DNA of 64,000 nucleotides from Leptospira vanthielii serovar Holland str. Waz Holland = ATCC 700522. Its GTDB lineage: Bacteria; Spirochaetota; Leptospiria; Leptospirales; Leptospiraceae. Positions 43,505 through 52,074 of this stretch are shown here, piece by piece. Within the stretch, counting starts at the first letter, position 1. Each line of letters opens with the position of its first letter. The notes below the pieces were generated by a model. That model was not told the DNA's origin and did no database searches. It was given only the letters and a program-made list of their open reading frames with translations. The DNA is taken from the NCBI RefSeq assembly GCF_000332455.1, contig NZ_AOGY02000007.1:62001-126000 (forward strand). The letters run 5' to 3'. Made by a program: the position numbers and the translations under genes.

Positions 43505-43574
43505 CCGGATTTCAGAAATCCAAATCCAAAACACTCGGAAATTATTTCGAATAAGTTCATGTTTTAAAATGTTG

Positions 43575-43913
43575 TTACCTACTGCAAATCAACCGAAAGC
43601 ATTCATTCAGATAGAAACAGAAAAATAGAATTTTAGAGGATTCTAGGAAATCGAAAAATCCCAACCAACGTTTGTTAGAAGGGATTAAAAAAGGAATGAA
43701 CTTAGCTTCGTCTGAACCACCAGACTCTTCCAAATTGCGCCATCCGTTGGAATCAATAGTGGCCGTTTTCAAACTTTTTGAAAGTAGGTTACGAATGATC
43801 GGGTCCGTAAACAATTGCATCCCACAATCGGAGTGATGGATGACAAAAAATTCTTTAGTTCCTAGGAGTTTATAAGAAATCACAAGGGAACGAATCGCAT
43901 CATTGCTCGCAAT
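43575..43913 (-). pseudogene. Beta-carbonic anhydrase remnant
   Basis: Internal fragment of a beta-type carbonic anhydrase. In one frame the sequence reads [11 protein letters not shown], then [21 protein letters not shown] with the His and Cys zinc ligands, and [10 protein letters not shown], after which homology stops. The N-terminal part with the first zinc Cys and the Asp/Arg pair is missing and the natural C-terminus is replaced by unrelated residues, so it cannot be functional. Suggests loss of an ancestral gene, perhaps by recombination at the neighbouring repeat. Confidence 0.75.
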
Positions 43914-44023
43914 AACGGAACAGAAAAGAAAACATTTTTCTAGGGAAGGATTTTTTAATCAGATCTGCACAGTGGATTTGGCAAATGCTCAAGGGATTGG
44001 AGGTTCTTCTTAGGATGAAATTT

Positions 44024-44113
44024 CTGCGCCAGGGATACGGAAGGCTTGGTCGCCTGCCATCGTTAGATGGAAGGAGACGGGAGCGAAAGCGGACCCTGAA
44101 GTAGCCCGGTCAA
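44024..44113. other. Structured GC-rich non-coding island
   Basis: No gene. Contains CCATC-gtta-GATGG (44057-44070), GGC-ttggtc-GCC (44043-44054) and a GAGCGAAAGCGG stretch followed by a run that can pair with the upstream CGGG. Together with the island at 34870-35030 it is one of two hairpin-rich patches that accompany copies of the 74-bp repeat. Possibly a structured RNA or decayed element. The rest of 43336-44197 holds only repeat copy B and the carbonic anhydrase remnant. Confidence 0.4.
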
Positions 44114-44197
44114 GGTTACCAAAGAATCCTAATTTTAGTGAAATTTGAGGCGCTAAAAAAACTAAAAAAGATATAAGATCTTTTTTGTTAATCGTTG

Positions 44198-45286
44198 TTA
44201 GCTTGCAAAAGCATAATCGCTATACCCTTTTTCACCAGGTGTATAAAGAGTGGTTTCGTCAAAGGAAACAAGAGGGATGTTCTTTTGGAACCGAGTGACT
44301 AGGTCGGGATTGGCAAGGAATGGTTTGCCAAAAGCGACAAGGTCAGCAAGTCCAGAAGAGAGATCTTTTTCAGCACGTTCCACGTCATACCCGCCACTTA
44401 AGATGAGAGTTCCCTTAAAAGCCTTACGAATGTTTTGAACTGTTTCTGGTTCTACAGTTGGTGCCCCCATGGAAGAATGGTCTACCAAATGGATGTATAC
44501 AATTCCGATTTCATTCAACTTTTCAGCTAACAACGAATACTCGTCATGAGTTTCTGGAAAAGGAAAAAGATCATTAAAAGCGCCGTACGGTGACAAACGA
44601 ATTGCAGTTTTTTCTTTTCCGATAGCGACACTCACCGCGCTCGCAACTTCTACAACAAATCGAATTCGGTTTTCAATAGAACCACCGTATTCGTCTGTTC
44701 TTTGGTTTGAGGAAGGATGTAAAAATTGTTCTAGTAAATATCCGTTCGCTGCATGTAACTCCACCCCATCAAATCCTGCTTGGACTGCATTTTTCGATGC
44801 ATTCACAAATTCTTCTAAGGTAGATTTTAATTCTGATTTGCTCATCTCTTGTGGAGTGGGATGGTCTTTCATTCCGTCCGCATCTGTCCACATTTGTCCT
44901 TTGGCAAGAATCGCAGAAGGTCCAAGAACTTTTGCCCCTTTTGGTAAATTCAATTCGTGTCCAATACGACCCGTATGCATCAGTTGGACAAAAATTTTAC
45001 TCCCTTTGGCATGAACTTTATCTGTTACTTTTTTCCATGCTTTGGTTTGTTCTTCTGAAAAAATTCCAGGAATTCTCGCATAACCTAGACCATTCGGGGA
45101 AGGTGAGGTTCCTTCTGTGATGATGAGTCCAGCCTCAGCTCTTTGTTCATAATACGTGGCTACGAGGTCACCAGGTACGTTTCCGAGGGAACGCGAACGG
45201 GTCATGGGTGCCATCACCACTTTATTTTTTAAGGAAAGATTTCCTAACTTCGCTTCTGAAAATAATGATTTCACAAGGTTCTCCAA
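44198..45286 (-). CDS. Old Yellow Enzyme (alkene reductase)
   Basis: FMN enzyme of 362 residues that reduces activated C=C bonds or nitro groups with NADPH. Typical pieces: VVMAPMTRSRS near the start, VQLMHTGRIGH, GFDGVELHAANGYLLEQFLHPSSN, DEYGGSIENRIRF and LILSGGY, ending GYSDYAFAS. The active-site pair in NemA-type enzymes is His/His or His/Asn; the ELHAANGY segment carries the His-x-x-Asn form. An inverted repeat at 45312-45338 lies just upstream, so expression is probably induced. Confidence 0.94.
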   Translation of the reverse strand: MENLVKSLFSEAKLGNLSLKNKVVMAPMTRSRSLGNVPGDLVATYYEQRAEAGLIITEGTSPSPNGLGYARIPGIFSEEQTKAWKKVTDKVHAKGSKIFVQLMHTGRIGHELNLPKGAKVLGPSAILAKGQMWTDADGMKDHPTPQEMSKSELKSTLEEFVNASKNAVQAGFDGVELHAANGYLLEQFLHPSSNQRTDEYGGSIENRIRFVVEVASAVSVAIGKEKTAIRLSPYGAFNDLFPFPETHDEYSLLAEKLNEIGIVYIHLVDHSSMGAPTVEPETVQNIRKAFKGTLILSGGYDVERAEKDLSSGLADLVAFGKPFLANPDLVTRFQKNIPLVSFDETTLYTPGEKGYSDYAFAS

Positions 45287-45311
45287 TTGTATTTGTTATT
45301 AAAAAATAGAC

Positions 45312-45338
45312 TATAACATGAAGTGATTTGATGTTATA
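45312..45338. promoter_or_regulatory. Putative operator of the alkene reductase gene
   Basis: TATAACAT, 11-base spacer, ATGTTATA, perfect 8-bp arms, 26 bases upstream of the reductase start. Spacing and symmetry fit a dimeric repressor; no regulator gene is adjacent. Confidence 0.6.
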
Positions 45339-45372
45339 ATTATTTAATATTAAACTAATTTTCGAAAAAAAA

Positions 45373-47400
45373 TCAAAAATCGATCCCGAGAATGGTTAGG
45401 TCGTCCTGGCGGTCCTGACCATTGAGAAATATTTGTAGTGTTTTTAGGAGGTGGTCTTCGACATCCGTAAGGGTTAAGTGACGAGTGGATTGGAAAAGAT
45501 GGTAGAGGGACTCCTCTCCAAACTCCTCATCTTTAGAATTAAACGCCTCAAACACCCCATCGGTAAATACAAAGAGCCGATCCATCGGCCCAAAGGATAG
45601 TTCCGATTGTTCATAATGGATTTGTTTTTTTAGCCCGATCATCCTACCTGTTTTTGTTAACAGCAAAAGTTGGTCATTTTGTAAAAGCACTGCTGCCGGA
45701 TGGCCTGCGGAAGCAAACTGAATCTTTTTTTCGATTAAGTCTATATCTAAAATCAAAGCAGTTAAGAGGCTATTGAGTGAGACAAAGTTATCCATAAACT
45801 CTTCATTAAAAATTTCCATCACCTTCGATGGCGATAATTCGAAGTTTTTGATATTGTCATACAACCCTTTGATTGCCATTGTAATCATCGCTGCATGCAC
45901 TCCATGGCCCGTTGCATCAGCAATGAGAATTCTATATTTGGATTCGTTTAATTGGCAAATATCAAAAAAATCTCCACCCACTTCCGATACAGGAAGATAA
46001 CGATACACAAGATTTAATTCTTTAATCAATTGTGTATCGGTGACGAGAGAATTCTCTTGGATTTTTTTTGCCACAAAGAGATCTCGTTTCATGGCACTGA
46101 GGGTACGATTTAAAGTTTGCGTGCGTTCTCTGACTTTTTCTTCTAAGTCAGAATTGGACTTTTCCAAATTAAATTTTACAAGTGTTTCCGCCATTTCTTT
46201 TTCTTTGATGATGGTGTTGTAACGATCCGCCAGAGCAAAGGCAAGTAACATCATTTCAGCAGCGGAACCATATTGTGGTCCATCGATGGTAAAGGAATTA
46301 GTTGGAAGGAGTCCTAATGCCCTCAGTGTAGAAACAATAAGAGCTAAAAATAAAAATGCAAAAGCTAATAGAAAGAAATAGGCAATTCTTTCTTTTTTCA
46401 AAGAACAAATGGTTCCAACAAATAAAATCCAAAATGCTGTGAACGCATGGCTTAAAACTATGATTTTAATCATCGAGTCAAAAGAATAAATATAAAAAAT
46501 TGGCAAGAGGATCTGTAGGACGATCAAACCGATACTCATTCGATCCAATTTAGGAATCAACTGCTTCGTATTTAATAAACTTCTCATAAATACTAAAAAG
46601 AGAATCAAAACTATAGAGATAAATAGATTCACCGAATATTGATCCATCCACGGTGAGTGCGGCCATAGGTATTCCGAAGCAATTCCATTATGTGAAGCGA
46701 TAGTAAATGCTGTACTAGAAACGACTAAAACATATAGAAAGTAATTAGAATCCTTTAAGATAAAAAATAGAAACAAATTGAAAAGAACCATGGCGAATGC
46801 GATTCCAAAGTACATGGCTTGAATGACATGGTCATTGATCTCGTGACGATCATATAAATCTCGATTCCACAATTGGATGGGAAGATTGATTGAGTTAGGT
46901 GACTTTACTTTCAAAAAAACCGTAGCATTCGTATTTTCTGGAAATGAAATGGGAAATACAAAAAACCTACTTTGGTAGGGACGTTCTGCCATCGGAACAG
47001 AGTATCCAGATGGAATTTTTTTCATTTCTTTTGGGTTTTGAAAGTACAAATCCAGTGTTTGTAATCGCGGATAAGAAATGACAATAGTGATTTCTTTTGA
47101 GGTTTGGTTTGAATTTTTTAATTGGATTTTTAGCCAATACGTTGATTTTGAATAGGAAAAATTGAAAGCCTCATCTGAGGAAGGAACGTTTATAAATTTT
47201 GATTCATAGATTGGGGAGCGAATGGATTCAAAATCCAAATCACTTGTCGGATCTTCCAAAACTAACATTGATTTAGCAAGATAAATTGGGAATTTATCAC
47301 TTTCTCGAATATCAATGATTGGAACCTCCGCAGAAATTGGAAAGACACTCAATAATAAATAAATCGAAAGATAAAACCTATGGTTTAGAATCCATTTCAT
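45373..47400 (-). CDS. 7TM-DISM receptor with SpoIIE phosphatase domain
   Basis: Protein of 675 residues from ATG 47400. Signal-like start, then a periplasmic 7TMR-DISMED2 domain (about 25-165; YSKSTYWLKIQLKN and SYPRLQTLDLYFQNP are typical), seven hydrophobic helices (about 180-385), a coiled-coil stalk (LEKSNSDLEEKVRERTQTLNRT), and a PP2C/SpoIIE serine/threonine phosphatase at the end: VGGDFFDI, LIADATGHGVHAAMITM and DRLFVFTDGVFE with the metal Asp residues. Likely dephosphorylates an anti-anti-sigma type partner in response to an outside signal; no such partner is nearby. Overlaps the upstream gene by 4 bases (ATGA). Confidence 0.92.
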   Translation of the reverse strand: MKWILNHRFYLSIYLLLSVFPISAEVPIIDIRESDKFPIYLAKSMLVLEDPTSDLDFESIRSPIYESKFINVPSSDEAFNFSYSKSTYWLKIQLKNSNQTSKEITIVISYPRLQTLDLYFQNPKEMKKIPSGYSVPMAERPYQSRFFVFPISFPENTNATVFLKVKSPNSINLPIQLWNRDLYDRHEINDHVIQAMYFGIAFAMVLFNLFLFFILKDSNYFLYVLVVSSTAFTIASHNGIASEYLWPHSPWMDQYSVNLFISIVLILFLVFMRSLLNTKQLIPKLDRMSIGLIVLQILLPIFYIYSFDSMIKIIVLSHAFTAFWILFVGTICSLKKERIAYFFLLAFAFLFLALIVSTLRALGLLPTNSFTIDGPQYGSAAEMMLLAFALADRYNTIIKEKEMAETLVKFNLEKSNSDLEEKVRERTQTLNRTLSAMKRDLFVAKKIQENSLVTDTQLIKELNLVYRYLPVSEVGGDFFDICQLNESKYRILIADATGHGVHAAMITMAIKGLYDNIKNFELSPSKVMEIFNEEFMDNFVSLNSLLTALILDIDLIEKKIQFASAGHPAAVLLQNDQLLLLTKTGRMIGLKKQIHYEQSELSFGPMDRLFVFTDGVFEAFNSKDEEFGEESLYHLFQSTRHLTLTDVEDHLLKTLQIFLNGQDRQDDLTILGIDF

Positions 47401-49148
47401 CTGGAATTTTCCGTAGCAAATAAATCGAGAGAAAACATTTGGTTGTTTTTTGCAAAAATACAAATTCCATCAAAACTCACCGACAGCCCTTGGGGACCAG
47501 GAAGTAATTTCTCTGTGATTACCTCTCCTTTTGGGGAAAGTAAAAGAAGCGAAGTCTCTTTATCATCACTATAGTCATCATGGAAGCTAAGAAGGACGAT
47601 TGTATGTTTTCCATCAAACGTAAAGACAGATAATACCTCCGATTCGATTGGCTTCTCTAACAAAAGATTTCCCGAAAAATCAATCATATAGATACCGGAA
47701 AAATCACTTGTGATGACGATTCGATCTTCGGTTACAATGACAGGTGTTTTTGCCATTCCAAAGGAATGAGGCCCAAGAGTATCCGTTGCACTGAAGGGAA
47801 ATTTTTTAATGGTTTCCAATTGGGAATCCAAAAGCAGGGATCCATCTAGTGAAAATGGCAAATAAATTCCTCCAGGAAATTCGATTGGTGTGGAAGCCAA
47901 CTCTCGAACCAAAGAGATCCCCGAATCGTGAGTTTGTTTGAATTCCCTTTTCTCTCCTGTATTTGCTGATTCTACGATGGCATAATAATAGTAAAATTGG
48001 TACTGCGAATCGATGAACACGGGATGGTAAGGAGATAAGTATTGAAAAATAATTTCATCAGAAGAATTGATTCCCAGAATTCCTTTGAGTGTATGGAAGA
48101 GGAGATTTCCTGATTCTGTTTCAAAAACCTTACCCGAAAAAATTTCAAATTTTGGTAATGAAATGCTTCGGATTAATTTTCCAGATTTCAAATCATAAAC
48201 TTGGATTTGGGATTTGTGGGGAAGATACAATGTATCACCTAGTATCGTAAAACAAAAATTATGCGAAATTCGATTCTCTGAGACATCACGTTCTTCTGTC
48301 GAAAGGATTTCATAACACTTATATGCAAGTGGTATAGATACAATGAGTTTGCCGGAGAGATCATAAATACAAAGCGTATCGGGTCTGTTTAGTTTTGAAA
48401 AGTATTCCGATCCTTTTTGAAATCCTTGGTAAGAACAAAGATAACCTGATTGGTAAAAGAGAATCGGAATTTCTAAACCTTCTAAAAAAGGCTTACTTAT
48501 TGGGACTTTCCAAAGGATTCCCTTTTTGGTTAAATCGTAGGTTTGTAAAAAGTATTTCTCCCCAAAAGAAGTGATGAAAGCAAATTGGTCCCTTGCAATA
48601 AATTCAGAAACAATGGCGGTTTCATTTTCTGCCAAAGAAAAGAGTGGGCCCGCAGAAGTGGGGAATCCTTTTTTTTGGATTTCTTGGAATTCGTTTGGAT
48701 AATGTTTTTGAAACGATTGGAGAAGCCATCTCTTGATTGTAGAGGGCAAACTAGGATCACGTTGGAAATATAGAGTTTTTAATGCCTCTGTTTCCGTTTG
48801 GGATAAAACTTCTAAAATTTCCTCAAAGAATGTATAAGGAAATAGAGAATTTTTATGGGTGATGATTCCCGGAACAGAAGGATGCCGAATCAATTCTGAA
48901 CGCTGATCATCAAATCGCTCGGCAGTTTGTTCGTAAAACTCTGGATAGGTGGATCTAGGATCACCAGTACCTCGGGTTTTGATCCACCAAAGACTATGGC
49001 AATCTTTACATTCATAGATTTCCTGAAACAGATTCAGGGAGTTTCCTACGATATCATCGATAGGAAACGAGTGGGTTTGACGTTCGTCCTGCACCGGCTC
49101 TAATCGGGAAAAACTGGAGGATCCTTTCTGACAAAATAAACACGACAT
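47397..49148 (-). CDS. Zinc-knuckle + beta-propeller-like protein
   Basis: Cytoplasmic protein of 583 residues. CLFC near the N-terminus and CKDC (about 47-50) form a four-Cys zinc site around a short linker. A helical middle is followed by about 380 residues of repeated strands with propeller-like turns (CIYDLSGKLIVSI, QVYDLKSGKLIRSI, YMIDFSGNLLLEK, LLLSPKGEVITEK), spaced roughly 40-60 residues apart, each ending in Asp-x-x-Gly. No family recognised. Its stop overlaps the start of the SpoIIE receptor gene, so it may act with that receptor. Confidence 0.78.
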   Translation of the reverse strand: MSCLFCQKGSSSFSRLEPVQDERQTHSFPIDDIVGNSLNLFQEIYECKDCHSLWWIKTRGTGDPRSTYPEFYEQTAERFDDQRSELIRHPSVPGIITHKNSLFPYTFFEEILEVLSQTETEALKTLYFQRDPSLPSTIKRWLLQSFQKHYPNEFQEIQKKGFPTSAGPLFSLAENETAIVSEFIARDQFAFITSFGEKYFLQTYDLTKKGILWKVPISKPFLEGLEIPILFYQSGYLCSYQGFQKGSEYFSKLNRPDTLCIYDLSGKLIVSIPLAYKCYEILSTEERDVSENRISHNFCFTILGDTLYLPHKSQIQVYDLKSGKLIRSISLPKFEIFSGKVFETESGNLLFHTLKGILGINSSDEIIFQYLSPYHPVFIDSQYQFYYYYAIVESANTGEKREFKQTHDSGISLVRELASTPIEFPGGIYLPFSLDGSLLLDSQLETIKKFPFSATDTLGPHSFGMAKTPVIVTEDRIVITSDFSGIYMIDFSGNLLLEKPIESEVLSVFTFDGKHTIVLLSFHDDYSDDKETSLLLLSPKGEVITEKLLPGPQGLSVSFDGICIFAKNNQMFSLDLFATENSR

Positions 49149-49163
49149 ATAGTTTCAGGGAGT

Positions 49164-49177
49164 CTAGATCTATCTAG
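49164..49177. promoter_or_regulatory. Inverted repeat between divergent genes
   Basis: CTAGAT-ct-ATCTAG, perfect 6-bp arms, in the 133-base gap between the divergent propeller and histidine kinase genes. Possible shared regulatory site. Confidence 0.35.
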
Positions 49178-49281
49178 GAAAACTCCGTAAGTCAAGTCCG
49201 ATTCTAACCGAACGAAATAAACGCATACGTTCACTTAGTTCTTGGCAATTTATTTCAAACATTGGATTTTACCATTAATCC

Positions 49282-50508
49282 ATGTCTCTACAACCCAAAA
49301 CATACGAAGCCCTCTTGGCTGATCTAAAACGTTTGGAAGAAGAGAACCAAATTTTGAAACAGACTTGCGACGATACTACATCGAAACATTCAAATCTCAT
49401 CCATGCTCTCCAATTCACACAGTTTTCCATTGATACAATTTCAGAAGCTATTGTTTGGTTAGATGAAGAGGGAAACTATGTTTTTGTAAATGATGCCGCT
49501 TGCAAAAATTATGGATATACAAAAGAAGAATTACTTTCAATGAAAATGTTCCAAGTAGATCCGCTATTTAGTGTGGATCGTTGGAACGCTCATTGGCAGG
49601 AAATATTAGATCGTAAATCCTTCACTATCGAAACAATCAATAAAACAAAAGATGGAACTCCTATTCCAATAGAAGTTACCGTAAACTTAGTAGAATACGA
49701 CGGAAAACAATACAATTGTGCGATCATTCGCGACATCACAGAACAAAAACTGTCAGAGGACAAACTGAAACAATCGGCGATCCGATTAGCAGAGCTCAAT
49801 GCAACTAAAGATAAATTTTTTTCTATCATCGCCCATGACTTACGTGGCCCCTTAGGAACCCAGCGCGAATTTACCAAAATTTTGAGTGAAAAAGATTCCC
49901 ATTTTTCAGAATCCGAAAGGATACATTATTTAAAGATGTTAGAGGAATCCTCTGATTTGGTTTATTCCTTATTGGAAAACCTATTGGACTGGGCCCGTTC
50001 TCAAAGCGGAAATATCGCCTTCCAACCAATCCCTATTCTTTTTTATGATCTTGTCCAAAGGGTTATCGGACTTTTAAATCTTTCAGCTAACAAAAAGAAA
50101 GTGACTATCTCAAATCAAATTCCGAAAGACCTACAGATTTTTGCTGATTTGTTTATGATTGAAACTGTGATGCGAAATTTAATTTCCAACGCAATCAAAT
50201 ATAGTAACCCCAACCATGAAATTATGATCGGTATAGTTTCACAAAAAAACCAAACTCATCCAAGTTCCACTGTATTCTTTGTTAAAGATGAGGGAGTGGG
50301 AATGGAAAAGGGACAAATTGAGAACCTATTTCGATTGGATAAAAAAAATTCAACCCTAGGAACTGGACAAGAATCTGGAACGGGACTTGGACTCATTCTA
50401 TGTAAGGAATTTTTAGAAAAACATAACGGTAAAATTTGGGTGCAGAGCACATCCCGTAAAGGTTCAACTTTCTTTTTTCAATTAGGACAAAACGCAATTC
50501 CTTTGTAA
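49282..50508 (+). CDS. PAS-domain sensor histidine kinase
   Basis: Cytoplasmic two-component kinase of 408 residues with no membrane segments. After an N-terminal coiled coil (about 5-45), a PAS domain (about 50-165; IVWLDEEGNYVFVNDAACKNYGYTKEELL) is followed by HisKA with the phosphoacceptor His185 (IIAHDLRGPLG) and HATPase with the N-box NLISNAIKYS and G-boxes DEGVGM, GTGLGLILCKEF. Complete and likely active. No response regulator gene is next to it, so the partner is elsewhere. Divergent from the propeller/SpoIIE pair. Confidence 0.94.
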   Translation: MSLQPKTYEALLADLKRLEEENQILKQTCDDTTSKHSNLIHALQFTQFSIDTISEAIVWLDEEGNYVFVNDAACKNYGYTKEELLSMKMFQVDPLFSVDRWNAHWQEILDRKSFTIETINKTKDGTPIPIEVTVNLVEYDGKQYNCAIIRDITEQKLSEDKLKQSAIRLAELNATKDKFFSIIAHDLRGPLGTQREFTKILSEKDSHFSESERIHYLKMLEESSDLVYSLLENLLDWARSQSGNIAFQPIPILFYDLVQRVIGLLNLSANKKKVTISNQIPKDLQIFADLFMIETVMRNLISNAIKYSNPNHEIMIGIVSQKNQTHPSSTVFFVKDEGVGMEKGQIENLFRLDKKNSTLGTGQESGTGLGLILCKEFLEKHNGKIWVQSTSRKGSTFFFQLGQNAIPL

Positions 50509-50552
50509 TTTTTTTTCTAAATCATTTTTATATAATTCGTATTTATTTTTAG

Positions 50553-50978
50553 ATGCGAAGCTTCTATAAAAAAATACTTATTTATCTAGTCGTGTTTTCC
50601 TTCTCTCTTTCTGCGCAAACGGTAGAGAACGAAACAGAGACAAATACTGATAAACCAAAAAAATCACCTACCTCATTGGGTTCGAGGCTTAAGGTATTAA
50701 AAGTGGCTGGTGAGTTTATACAAAAGGAGAACACTATAACGACACACGAACCAGTTTTAGTACGAATGGTCTTTATCTAAATGACCGGGTTCGCTCAGGG
50801 GTCAATGAAATAGGATTCAAAATTGGAGTAGGCCCATTAAACTACTTAACCAGTACAAGTTCCAATGAATTTAGTTTTTCTTATTCTGAGTTATCATCCA
50901 AAGGACCCTTTCAATCGTTAAAGTTCTAAAGAATTTGGTTCATTCGGTGCTAATGTTTCTATTGTGAAAAACTTTTGA
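50553..50978 (+). pseudogene. Outer-membrane protein gene with two frameshifts
   Basis: Starts as a normal exported protein (signal peptide ending Leu-Ser-Ala-Gln, then a Thr/Lys-rich stretch) and runs 75 residues to a stop at 50780. The next frame continues with TNGLYLNDRVRSG and GVGPLNYLTSTSSNEFSFSYSE, and a second shift gives KEFGSFGANVSIVKNF with a terminal Phe at 50978. Read together this is a small beta-barrel-like or exported protein of about 140 residues. Two frame breaks in one gene make a sequencing error unlikely as the full explanation. Confidence 0.65.
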
Positions 50979-51032
50979 TACGAATTTCCTGTCTTATAGA
51001 TAGCGACTCATATCGCAAAGACAGGTTTTTAG

Positions 51033-52049
51033 ATGAAACACAAATCAATATTATATGCCCAAAAACTCGACTTCCAATGGCCTACATCGGATCCGTTTTT
51101 GTTTTGTGTCCACCATGAAGATTTTTATCCCAAAGGGAATGGAAAGTTTGGGCCCGACGCTTCCTTACAAGGAAGACAAATCGGTCAAGACTTTGCAGGC
51201 AAGGATGGATGGAGAATGTACCACGGTGAAACCATTCCTGGATTCCCTGGCCATCCCCACCGCGGGTTTGAAACAGTGACTGTAGTCCAAAGAGGCCTCA
51301 TTGATCATGCGGATTCCCAAGGTGCAGCGGGAAGGTATGGAGATGGTGATGTACAGTGGATGACGGCAGGGGCTGGAATCCAACATTCGGAAATGTTTCC
51401 TTTGGTGAATGAATCGGGCGACAATACTTTGGAGCTTTTTCAAATTTGGCTAAACCTACCTGCAAAAAATAAATTTGTAGATCCACATTTCAAAATGTTT
51501 TGGAACGAAGACATTCCTGTAAAAACGGTAACTGATGGTGGCGGCAAAAAAGTAAAAATCAAAACTGTCGCAGGATCGTTGTTTGGTGAAAAACCACTAG
51601 ACCCTCCCCCTGATTCTTGGGCAGGTGATCCAAAAAACGAAGTGGGTATTTATATTTTGGATTTAGATCCTGATGTCAGTTTTGTCATTCCTGGAAGTGC
51701 CAAAGGAAACAACAGAAACCTATACTCCTTCCGAGGAGAAGGTATGATCTTAGATGATGTTGTTGTTCCTGGCAAACATATGTACAATCTCGATTCCGAA
51801 GTTGCAGTGACATTGAAGAATGGATCAGAACCGGCTCGGATTTTAATTTTAGAAGGAAAACCCATTGCCGAACCTGTAGTGCAGTACGGACCCTTTGTGA
51901 TGAACAAACAAGAAGAGATCCAACAAGCCTTTGACGACTATCGCAAAACGCAGTTTGGTGGTTGGCCTTGGGATTCCTATGATCCCGTCCATGTTGGCAA
52001 AGGAAGATTTGCCAAACATGCCGACGGAAAAGAAGATTTACCCGCTTAA
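51033..52049 (+). CDS. Pirin-family bicupin
   Basis: Protein of 338 residues, longer than typical pirins (~290), with two cupin folds. The first holds GHPHRGFETVT and AGIQHSEMFP, which supply the three His and one Glu of the iron site. The C-terminal KPIAEPVVQYGPFVMNKQEEIQQAFDDYRKTQFGGWPW ends the family pattern. Some pirins are quercetinases; a role here is open. Good ATG; stands between a pseudogene and ilvD. Confidence 0.9.
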   Translation: MKHKSILYAQKLDFQWPTSDPFLFCVHHEDFYPKGNGKFGPDASLQGRQIGQDFAGKDGWRMYHGETIPGFPGHPHRGFETVTVVQRGLIDHADSQGAAGRYGDGDVQWMTAGAGIQHSEMFPLVNESGDNTLELFQIWLNLPAKNKFVDPHFKMFWNEDIPVKTVTDGGGKKVKIKTVAGSLFGEKPLDPPPDSWAGDPKNEVGIYILDLDPDVSFVIPGSAKGNNRNLYSFRGEGMILDDVVVPGKHMYNLDSEVAVTLKNGSEPARILILEGKPIAEPVVQYGPFVMNKQEEIQQAFDDYRKTQFGGWPWDSYDPVHVGKGRFAKHADGKEDLPA

Positions 52050-52074
52050 ACGAGTAGGAATTTCGATGGAACGC

